NCBI GenBank assembly: GCA_001632425.1
Contig: KV425581.1
Coordinates: 199,373-263,372, forward strand
Source: Neolentinus lepideus HHB14362 ss-1
Lineage: Eukaryota > Basidiomycota > Agaricomycetes > Gloeophyllales > Gloeophyllaceae
Length of the DNA: 64,000 nt
Reading direction: 5' to 3'
The notes under the pieces are model-generated. The model saw only the letters and a program-made list of their open reading frames with translations. It was not told where the DNA came from and did not search any database. Made by a program: the position numbers and the translations under genes. Shown here piece after piece: positions 1-8,128 of the stretch (the first letter of the stretch is position 1; every line of letters starts with the position of its first letter).

Positions 1-608
1 GCAACCCTTTCCACATCTCCTCTTCGTGCATAGGCACATATTTGACGGCGGCGCGCTTCTTGTCTGCTTCGTTCGTTATGAGGGTCGGGTGTGCCTTGAA
101 GAGATCCTCTAGATCTTCCAAGTAGCGCAATAGCGATTGCGGGTTTTCGGGATCGAATACCGGCGCTGCCTTGTTGCAATGCGATGGGAGAGCTTTGACG
201 TCTGTCATTGGGCTGGTCTCGGAGATAGTTTCTGGAGTGGATGGTGGGAGGACTGGATGTTCGTCGATAGGGGAGATGGGCGGCGGTGCAGCAGTTTGTG
301 AAGGAGGTGCAGATAGCGCAGCTATGCGAGCTGATCGGCGCCTTGGGAATAGCGAAGCCAGGGGTACCTCTTCAGAGGATTCTGAGTCGCTGTGAGGGAT
401 GTCGGACGGTGTTTGGGCGAAATGACCTGGATAGAGATGGTTGGCGATAGCTACCGCTGCATCGTAGACTTCTTCGATCGCTTCGCTATTAATGCGTTCC
501 CTTTCGACAAGGTCTAGGAAACGTTCTTGGTGCTGTTCGAGCTCTCTATGGAGATCGCTATTGTCTTGATCGTACGTCTCGTGAAATCTCCCCTCGCGGT
601 GGGCTCCA
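1..608 (-). CDS. Gag-like protein of an LTR retroelement (partial, runs off left edge)
   Basis: On the minus strand one uninterrupted frame runs from about 608 to the window edge. The C-terminal part reads AAPVFDPENPQSLLRYLEDL and then EDLFKAHPTLITNEADKKRA, followed by VKYVPMHEEEMWKGL. This resembles the Gag domain that agaricomycete Ty3-like elements carry, where a helical block ending in 'ELW' follows a statement of target region. The first ~130 codons are low-complexity (Pro/Ser/Glu) and contain no in-frame ATG; the first is at about residue 155. The true start is therefore unclear: it may lie across a splice site in the neighbouring arm, where a ctttag acceptor precedes the frame, or the gene is 5'-truncated. 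The frame begins immediately beside the 612-1314 arm, as expected if that arm is the 5' LTR. No zinc knuckle or pol is visible because the element continues off the window. Confidence 0.6.
592..608 (-). other. Candidate primer-binding site
   Basis: Read on the minus strand, three bases after the end of the left arm (CA end at 612), the sequence is TGGAGCCCACCGCGAGG. A primer-binding site is expected to begin TGG, complementary to the CCA tail of a tRNA, within a few bases of the 5' LTR. Which tRNA would pair is not known to me. The right-arm copy is not followed by the same sequence. Confidence 0.35.
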
Positions 609-611
609 AAA

Positions 612-1314
612 TGATACGCACAGACACACGACGAAGCCCGCGGAAAAGAGACCTAAAGTGTAGACACAACCACAAAACAAACACCAAAGCCCTTGGTGTC
701 AGATGGCTGTGAGGTCCGGGGTAGCGAAGAGTAATATAGTTCGGAGGGGATGGGTGTAGGTGAGACGTATAGTTGGGGCTAAAGGTAGGTTGACGCCAAG
801 TCGCTACTCAGCGGCAGTCTGTAGAGTGAAGGTGACACTATGCACTATGTAGCGCTATATGCACGGCGCTGTATGGGCGCTGTATGATGGTCCTCCTGTT
901 CGGCGCTATGCGGTTTTCGACGCTCTATAGTGTAGCGCTGCTGGTAGTCACTATCTCTAACTTGGACGTATATCGACTCTGATTAGCACTACGCTACAGC
1001 GCACGGGGCTGTTTTGGAGAAGGAAACGTATAAGGGGTGACTTACGAACAGCGACGCTACGCTGGTGTACTCTGTCGCTATCTCTGGGTGAAGTTGGAGG
1101 TACGCAAGAGTACCTAAACGCGAGTCGCAAGATGGTTTTTAGAAAGAAAGCTCTGACGCAAGACTGAGATCTGAAGTGTGTGGTGAAGATAACTTGTTGT
1201 ACAGACAGTAAAGTAATGGCTTAAATACATAAGAACGACTACTCCGTGTCCGATCCTATCTACCTACTACCACAAATTGTGCCTCTGCTCAGCCTCACAT
1301 CCATACGACCTGTA
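612..1314 (-). repeat. Outer inverted arm, left copy (probable 5' LTR of the gag element)
   Basis: This ~703 bp stretch is repeated in reverse complement at 4185-4884. Its outer end reads TGATACGCACAGACACA on the plus strand, and the inner end reads ...CATACGACCTGTACT. Read on the minus strand it contains a TATTTAAG box followed by a pyrimidine-rich start-like region and ends in ...GCGTATCA, directly before the gag frame. These are features of a promoter-bearing LTR. The alternative is a DNA transposon with 700 bp terminal inverted repeats. No target-site duplication is evident at 612/4884, which favours the LTR reading. A third, partial copy of the end lies at 6058-6226. Confidence 0.6.
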
Positions 1315-1317
1315 CTG

Positions 1318-1927
1318 CCTTGCTCCTAATCCACATGTGCTCTGCGACCAATAACCTGCGCGACCAACTCTAGCACGCGCGCCGCTCCGCGGACGGGAGC
1401 CAGTCAGGTGCGTCTTGACTTTGCGTTAGGGTGCGCCTCTTCGATGATCCGGGGGCGGGCTATGCTGCCGATACTAGCACGATGCTGCCAAAAGAGGGAT
1501 AAAAGGCGGGGCCGCTCTGTGGTGCGGCAGTGTTGTGATAGCTGTGGTCGCGCCATGTGTCGATGCACACTGCACGCATAAGGAAAGTCGCGCCAATAGA
1601 ACTTGCGCTGATCCCAGCAACGGCGGGCTGTATGCCATGTGGGAAGGCGCCCTGAGACACCGCCTCAGTTCGGACCGCAGTAAGAACGTCGGCCGATGCA
1701 TGCCGAAATGCCGATGACTTGACTGAATGACGCCCGACGTCCGAGCTACCGAGGAGCTGTCCTAAGTCCGCTGAGGAGCCAAGAGCCTTGTTGCTGGTGT
1801 GTAGGGTCACTAGTGCGCAGAGTACCGACAGTGCGCTATTGAGTCGCTAAGTCGCTGTTCCCACGAAGTGCGCAGAATCGCCCTAAGTCGCGTTTTCTGG
1901 GGTCAGAAGCCAACGGGGCCTATCACC
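1318..1927 (+). repeat. Inner palindrome, left arm (LTR-like)
   Basis: This ~610 bp segment is repeated in reverse complement at 2197-2808. It starts CCTTGCTCCTAATCCACATG, almost touching the outer arm (3 bp gap), and ends ...TGGGGTCAGAAGCCAACGGGGCCTATCACC-like sequence. The TGGGGTCAGAAGCC stretch near 1899 could be a primer-binding site just inside an LTR that begins TGCTCC. Reading frames on either strand of this arm match no known family and are probably non-coding. Confidence 0.6.
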
Positions 1928-2112
1928 GTCAATAGGCTAGAGAAAGCCATTAGCACTAAAACGACAACACAAGTACGAGTGAAACTTACTACCAAGCTGA
2001 CCAAAGCGTAGGCCGCCACCGGTTCTTCAAAATCGCGACGCGCAAGAGCGTCAGCCACTTCTTGAATAGCGGTGCAGAGCGAAGGGCTGGAAGCAGTAGA
2101 CGATGAAGACAT
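1928..2112 (-). CDS. Truncated N-terminus of a second gag-like gene in the palindrome loop
   Basis: An ATG at 2110-2112 (minus strand) opens MSSSSTASSPSLCTAIQEV and continues through about 40 codons to VAAYALVSL, where a GTAAGT donor appears. A plausible ctctag acceptor lies about 50 bp on, but the sequence then runs straight into the inverted left arm, so the rest of the gene is missing. A pyrimidine-rich leader (GTCATCACTCTCTTCGC region, 2130-2180) precedes the ATG, as in LTR element leaders. The Ser-rich start followed by a short helical region is common in fungal Gag proteins. This is inferred from position and style, not from a recognised domain. Confidence 0.35.
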
Positions 2113-2196
2113 AGCGAAAGGCAATAAGCGATGAAGGGAGCGAAGAGAGTGATGACTAGCGAACTGAGGACAGTTCGTTTTTAAAGTCCAGGGGAG

Positions 2197-2808
2197 GGTG
2201 ATAGGCCCCGTTGGCTTCTGACCCCAGAAAATGGGATTTAGGGTGATTCCGCGCGCTTTGTGGGAATGGTGACTTAGCGACTCAATAGCGCACTGTCAGT
2301 ACTCTGCGCACTAGCGAACCTACGCACCAGCGACAGGGCTCTTGGCTCCTCAGCGCACTTAGGACAGCTCCTCGGTAGCTTGGACATTGGATGTCATTCA
2401 GTCGAGTCATCGGCATTGCGGCATGTGTCAGCCGGCATCGTTACTGCAGTCCGAACTGAGGTGATGTCTCAGGGCGCCTTTCCATATGGCATACAGCCCG
2501 CCATCGCCGCGGATCAGCGCTAGTTCTATTGGCATGACTTTCCTTATGCGTGCAGTGTGCATCGACACATGGCGCGACCACGGCTATCATGACACCGCTG
2601 CACCACAGAGCGGCCCCACCCTTTATCCCTCTTTCGGCAGTATCGCACTAGCATCGGCAGCATAGCCCGCCCCCAGATCATCGAAGAGGTGCGCTCTAAT
2701 GCAAAGTCAAGACGCATCCAACTGGCTCCCATCTGCAGAATGGCATGCATGCTAGAGTTGGCCACACAGGGTATTGGTCAAAGAGCACATGTGGATTAGG
2801 AGCAAGGC
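2197..2808 (-). repeat. Inner palindrome, right arm (LTR-like)
   Basis: This is the reverse complement of 1318-1927 with scattered differences and a similar length (612 bp). Read on the minus strand it would be the 5' LTR plus primer site in front of the leader and ATG at 2112. The two arms plus a 269 bp loop make a large hairpin-capable palindrome. Confidence 0.6.
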
Positions 2809-4184
2809 GGTGACAGGCTACAACACACAACAACCACCAAAAACACCTAGAAAACGCGGAGGGAACTCCATCTAATAGTGTCAGTAGTCGAAGGGCAGAA
2901 GGGTAAAGCTCGGGGGAGGTGAGGAATGTAAAACAGAACACTAAATGGCACCGTATATCTCTTTGTGAGTAGACCCGGACGCTCTTCAATTCTTCTAACT
3001 CCCTAACTCTCTTACTATACACGTCTCGGCGCCGACTCAGCACTTCTCGGAGGGTTCTCGGAGCCGGGCTAGACCAGCTTGTCCTTTTCGGGGACTCGGA
3101 CGATAGTTGGACGATAGACTGACAGGTTCCTCCACGCCGGAGGACTTCGATGACGCGATAAGAGGGAACACCGGTGCAGAAGACTCAGGGAGAACGCAAT
3201 AGGGACGATAAATGCAGAGGTAAACGCAAGACCTCATGCCGAGGTCTTCTTAGAACGCAATTCGGACGCAACGAGACTTTGAGATGTGAGCTGTAAGGTA
3301 AAATTCGCTGCTGGAAAGGAATATACAGGACGCCTAAAGTACTAAGTGACCCGAAGTCTAAGAAACCGCTAAGTCTGAGACCGCCTAACGCTCCATGCGT
3401 CTACAATCAGAGAATACAACCAGAAATGCGCCGCCGAGTCTCGCTAAACTCCCAAGCCGCTCGCCAATCGTCCGCCGCATACCACTCTTATTCCGAAGCA
3501 CTCTAGGTGGGTCAGAAACTGCCGCCCCAGGGAATATCCTTCCATCTTGGGCCTGTACAGCACCTCGGTGCGTCCTGACGACTCGTGCTTGATGACCATC
3601 GCCTCGAACTTCATAAGGAGGGCTGACCGAGTGTTGCGACGGCACCGGACCGAAACGGGGGCCCACGGCATCCTATCGTATGATGACCAATGACCGCCGA
3701 GTTATTGCAGGGTCGGACGGAAGGTAAGATCAGCTGGTTTGCGTCAGGAAGACCGATATGAGTGACTCAGCGTGTTTCGGCGCTTGATGGATGCACCGAG
3801 TGCTGCGACTCGTTGCTGCGGAGAGAGTAGGCTGAGTTCCGGAGGTTCCGAGGATCGTCGTATCGTATGGAAGGGGCAGGGTGTTGAGTAAGCGTCGCCG
3901 ATGCCATCGGTTCCGTCTTCCGAGCGCATAAGCAACACTCGACAACCTCGGCGTATCCTGAGTCATCGAATTGAGTCCCGGTATAGCACCGACAGGCATG
4001 CGGCGCGGCGAAGTGTACACTGCTCGGCGGTGATGTCAGTATCCGGTGGTGCGCATCCTCGGGGATCGCCGATGTATTGAGTCGTAGCTCGGTGAACGCT
4101 CGGTGATCTCGGCGCTTTCCGCATCGTGTCGAACACGCCGAAAACACATTTTCAGAGGCTAGCGACGCTGGAGGCCTATCAGCG
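2809..4184. other. Unrepeated segment between the palindrome and the outer right arm
   Basis: This 1.38 kb is CpG-rich and does not match the flanking arms. Open frames of 75-126 codons exist on the minus strand (for example 3767-4147 and 3444-3671), but none shows a recognisable domain, and several overlap in different frames. I see no transposase, reverse transcriptase or integrase motif. It may be the host sequence into which the arms inserted, or a remnant of another element. Confidence 0.4.
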
Positions 4185-4884
4185 GTACAGGTTGTATGGA
4201 TGTGAGGCTGAGCAGAGGCACAACTCGTGGTAGTAGGTAGATAGGATCAGACACAGAGTAGTCGCTCTCATGTATTTAAGCCATTACTCTACTGTTTGTA
4301 CAATAAGTTATCTTCACCACACTCTTCAGATTTCAATCTTGCATCAGAGCTTCTTCTAAGTCCGTCTTGCAACTCGTGTTTAGGTACTCTTGCATACCTC
4401 CGACTTCACCCAGAGATAGCGACAGAATACACCACTGTAACATCGCTGTTCATAAGCCATCCCTTATACGTTCCTTCTCCTAGACAGCCCCATGCGCTGT
4501 AGCGTAGTGCTAACCAGAGTCCATATACGTTCGAGTTAGAGACAGTGACTACTAGTAGCGCTCCTCTATAGAGCATCGAAGACTGCATAGCGCCGAGCAG
4601 GAGAAGCATCGTATAGTGCCTACACAGTGCCGTGCACATAACACTACATAAGTGCATAGCGTCGCCTTCACTCTGCAGACTGCCACTGAGTAGCGACTTG
4701 GCGCCAACCTACCTTTAGCCCCAACTATACGTCTCACCTACACCCATCCCCTCCAAACTATATTACCCTTCGCTACCCTGGGCCTCGCAGCCATCTGACA
4801 CCAAGGGCTTTGGTGTTTGCTTTGTGGTTGTGTCTACACTTTAGGTCTCATTTCAGTGGGTTTCATTGTGTGTCTGTGCGTATC
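4185..4884 (+). repeat. Outer inverted arm, right copy (solo LTR or second LTR)
   Basis: This ~700 bp is the reverse complement of 612-1314. It carries TATTTAAG near 4275, a pyrimidine-rich stretch with CTTCACCACACTCTTC near 4312, and ends TGTGTCTGTGCGTATCA. The following bases (ACGGTCAGC) differ from those next to the left copy, so no gag follows here. The base pairs before the arm (GCGGT) and after it (ACGGT) agree at four of five positions, which could be a worn target-site duplication of a solo LTR. Confidence 0.55.
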
Positions 4885-6057
4885 AACGGTCAGCATCTGA
4901 GAACTGGTCTTTGGTAGGCAATGCAGGATTGGGCTGCACTGCTACAGTGAGGAAATACAAACCAGAGTTAGCATGCTGGGCTGATGGGCCAGGTGCTGGA
5001 TGTGAGGCAGCAACCATTGCCAATGCGGTGATACACCCTATGTGTCTCTAGGCTCAGAAAATGCATTTTCAGCACTTTTGCGCTATTTCTCATGCTATAT
5101 GCGATAGCGCTAGGGCTCCCGGTCTGGTGGCACAAGCAATATTCGAGTTTTTATTGATTTTTCCAGCTATTTCCTGCACTCCTCGACACTTCAATCTCAT
5201 TCAGCAGGCACTCCGCTGCATTATGTAAAAGTGCACCCATCTCGACAATAGCGGTGGTGCTGTGGTATCCTTCCAACAAATGGCATAGTGCAGCAGTGTT
5301 GCACTGCTTCAGCTGCGGCCAGCAGTGTGGTCTCTATCAAGCTCAAGTCATTCCGAGGCTGTGCATGTGTTGCGGGCACCTGTGCAGCCTCCACCTGGAG
5401 CAATAGCACTTTTTGATGTGATGCTGTGTGCTTTCCCATGCTTCTTTCAGTATGCAGTGGCCTGTGCATATGGACACTGTAGCTTACAGAGATTGTTCCC
5501 CCTGTCTGAGGTTTGAGATAGATCAGTTTCAGGAGTAGTTTCATTTTGTTAGCATATGGCTCTTGGTTCATTTGTTTACCCAGTAGAGTACTTTAGTTGG
5601 ACCTCCTGTAGGCAGACAAGGCAGGAAACAGGCAACCCAGTCAGTCCTCCCTGTGCAATCTAGTGTTCCCATCACATTCCTGCATCTATCTCTGAGCTTC
5701 CTGTGTCTTGCATCCTTCCTCTGATCTCTGTGTCACTATCCCTCTGCCTACAATAAGAGCACTGTGTCGCTATCATCACTATCATCACTATATGTCGCTA
5801 GAGTGCTACATCGCTATCTCGCCAACTGCTAATAGGGTGCCATGTCGCTATTATCACTATATGTCACTATTGTCACCAACCCTTTGCCCGCTCTACACAT
5901 TCAACTTCTATGGTGTGCTGTGTCGCACCTTGTCACTTTCCGATTGTGTTCTATTTTTTAGCCTCCCATTGCTATTCTGTTGCTATCCTTCTGCTTCCCA
6001 CTTTGCATTGTGGTATTTCTTTTGGTTTTTTTTCATATACATCGCATTTGTGGTTTG
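4885..6057. other. Gene-free stretch between LTR-like repeats
   Basis: No supportable gene. The sequence is CpG-poor except for short patches. Positions 5765-5875 contain an irregular minisatellite built on TATCATCAC, TATGTCGCT and TATGTCACT words. These also occur in the outer arms, so this is likely the worn middle of a third arm copy. A 116-codon frame at 5221-5571 (minus) has no recognisable domain. Confidence 0.5.
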
Positions 6058-6226
6058 CGGTCTCAGCCCTATCCTTCCATTTACTCCCTCCAAACTATCT
6101 ATTACCCTTCAACTCCCCAGACCTCACAGCTATCTGACACCAAGGGTTTGGTGTTTGCTTTGTGGTTGTGTCTACCCTTTAGGTCTCATTTTCCAGTGGG
6201 TTTCATCGTGTGTTCGTGTTCATCAG
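6058..6226 (+). repeat. Third, partial copy of the outer arm end
   Basis: CTCCAAACTATCTATTACCC through ...TTCGTGTTCATCA parallels the last ~165 bp of the 4185-4884 arm, including the shared phrases CTGACACCAAGG and TTTGCTTTGTGGTTGTGTC and the ACCCTTTAGGTCTCATTT block. It is more diverged than the other two copies are from each other and has the same orientation as the right copy. Confidence 0.65.
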
Positions 6227-6255
6227 TGGATCTATGCTCACTCAGCTGCATGACA

Positions 6256-6277
6256 TATGTATATATATATATATAGC
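6256..6277. repeat. TA dinucleotide microsatellite
   Basis: A run of alternating TA (about nine units) lies between the partial repeat and the truncated reading frame that begins at 6288. Confidence 0.85.
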
Positions 6278-6287
6278 AGTGATAAAC

Positions 6288-6867
6288 TCACTGAAGAGTG
6301 TCTATCTTGCCTTGGGCCACTGCAAGTTCCTGTTGAGCATTACCTAGGTCTTGTTTTGCCATCAAGTATCTCTGATGCAAGAGACCATAAGCTGTGCAGT
6401 GCTGCAGCAGTGCTTTGTCATTGAGAGTCCTGAGATAAATGTGAGGATCATACTGGTCATCCAGGGAGCCAAATGATTGCAGAGATGTCAGCACCTGTGG
6501 CCAACCAAGAGGATGCATCAAGTTCAGTGCCAGTGAATGATGGGAATTCATTCCTTGATTAGATGAGATCCACCTGGGCTGGATCAAGGCACAATGATCT
6601 GGTGCATTGCCACTCAGATCTATGGTGCATGTTAGACCTGTGGTTGGTCCACATGCAGGAACCAGAGGTTCCATAGCAGAGCCAGCAGCATCATCAGCCC
6701 AGTGTTAACCAAAGAGAGACTTGTCAAGACCCAGGAGATTTGTATTAAGTGCTGTATCAGGGAAACTGGCATCATGTAGGGCCAGCTCATCAGGTATCAA
6801 CCAGGAACTTGGTGAGTCAGGCCCGCTAAAGTCAGAACCTCTGCAAAGAGTCCCATTGGATCCTTCC
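6288..6867 (-). pseudogene. Decayed reading frame of unknown function within the transposon block
   Basis: On the minus strand a frame starts MEGSNGTLCRGSDFSGPDSP at 6867, meets an in-frame TAA at about 6705, and continues in the same frame as WADDAAGSAMEPLVPACG to QQELAVAQGKIDTLQ at 6288. There a GTGAGT splice donor follows. The last ~40 residues look helical or coiled-coil. The TAA sits where a CAA glutamine would fit. I do not recognise the family. It lies 190 bp from, and divergent to, the frame at 7138, and downstream of a Tnp2 remnant, so it is probably an accessory gene of a CACTA-like element. The 3' part is missing beyond 6288, where the TA repeat and LTR-like sequence begin. Confidence 0.35.
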
Positions 6868-7137
6868 ATGCTGTAGACTATGAACAGATTCAGGGATTTG
6901 CAGTGAGCTTTTGAACAAAAAGGCAAAATATGAGGAGAAAACAACAAGCAAGGCAGCCAGTGAATCCAAAGAATTATTATTATCTATGGTCACATGCATT
7001 CTACACATTCAATTTCTCTAAGTTCATCTTTCTCATGCATTGTGTTCTGCTCAGTTAAGTCTCTTTCTTTCTACTACACCCTCTTGCACTGGCTCTTTGC
7101 TCTGCTCTTTGCTCTCTCTGTGATATAACAGGGAGAG

Positions 7138-8029
7138 ATGGCTTCAACACCAATCCAAGCTCCAGAAGTTACTGAAAAAGCCCTGCTGGTCAAGAATGTG
7201 GTCATGCTGGATGTGGACATGCTGGACACCAAATATCAAGTGCCTGTGTACAATGGTGGCAAAAAGGCATGCATTCTTTTAGTAGAGCCAAATCACTGAC
7301 TCTTCAATCTATGCCTGCCAGATCATGCTCGTGAGTTGTTCCCATGCATGTATCAGTTGGAGTCAGAGTATATGCACATATACTTACTGCAGTGCATCAT
7401 TCTGAACATATTCAAGAAGCCAGACTCTCCAGCAGTTGATTCTTATGGCAGTGGTGACAACATGGGGTCCACGAGCGCATTCCCAGCCATGGGAGATGGT
7501 GAAATCATGAACATCAATGAAGAAGCCTCCAGTGAAACTGGACAATCATTGCAGGACTTTTGCATCACCCAGGCCGATGTAGGGACTGGAGGAGATGATG
7601 CTGAGGGAGACTGCACATTAGTATGTACATATCTAACCTTGTGAGATATGTGCAACTAATATGTGCTACATTCTTAGAGGGATTGAGGCTGTTATTGCAG
7701 ATCATGTCAGCCATGGTACCCTGGTTCAGGCAAAGCCTGCATCTATCCTTGTCAAGAGAGTCCCCCCCAGTGGGTATGATGGTATTCACAACTACCACAA
7801 TGTCTACAAGATCCACATTCAAGGACAAACAGATGCTGCCATTCCTGAGACTGACACTATGACTGGAACCTCACAGCCTCCCTCTCTGGCAGATGATGTG
7901 AACACACTCTCCAGCAAATCCTCTCTTGCAGGTGGCCTCAATGTGACCATGAATGTCAATATTCCCCATGGCTGTGTCACAAATGTCCAAGTCACTGTGA
8001 ATCAAGGCTCCCTCACCAATCGCTTGTAG
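7138..8029 (+). pseudogene. Unknown accessory gene of the transposon block, probably decayed
   Basis: An ATG at 7138 opens MASTPIQAPEVTEKALLVKN and runs about 45 codons to NGGKK. A further exon-like frame covers about 7328-7620 (RELFPCMYQLESEYMHIYLL, then an acidic DAEGDC end with a GTATGT donor). The last frame, up to the stop at 8029, contains a lysine-rich block and ends VTVNQGSLTNRL. The joins I could find do not keep one frame: the exon before 7621 ends in phase 0, while the last frame needs another phase. The gene is therefore either mis-joined here or broken. No known domain recognised. It converges on the Tnp2 remnant and is CpG-poor like it. Confidence 0.35.
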
Positions 8030-8128
8030 CATGCATTCTCATTTGCCTTGTAATTTCAATCAAATGCTGTACTTGTATGAATTGTGGAACTGTGTATTAT
8101 GAAATAATAAGTGTTTAAATCCATTAAT

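Noticed and set aside
1460..1810. 116-codon minus-strand reading frame in the inner palindrome arm
   Set aside because: It is part of a repeat arm, has no domain, and the corresponding part of the opposite arm does not keep the frame open.
3385..4147. Overlapping minus-strand frames of 75-126 codons in the unrepeated segment
   Set aside because: Several frames overlap without one being favoured, and no motif or splice chain supports a gene.
612..4884. A single DNA transposon with 700 bp terminal inverted repeats
   Set aside because: No transposase lies between the arms, no target-site duplication was found, and one arm directly precedes a gag-like frame; kept only as an alternative.
5221..5571. 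116-codon minus-strand frame
   Set aside because: Low-complexity, no domain, in CpG-poor repeat-rich DNA.
5708..6276. 181-codon hydrophobic plus-strand frame
   Set aside because: It runs through the minisatellite and the partial LTR-like repeat; hydrophobicity reflects pyrimidine-rich repeat sequence.
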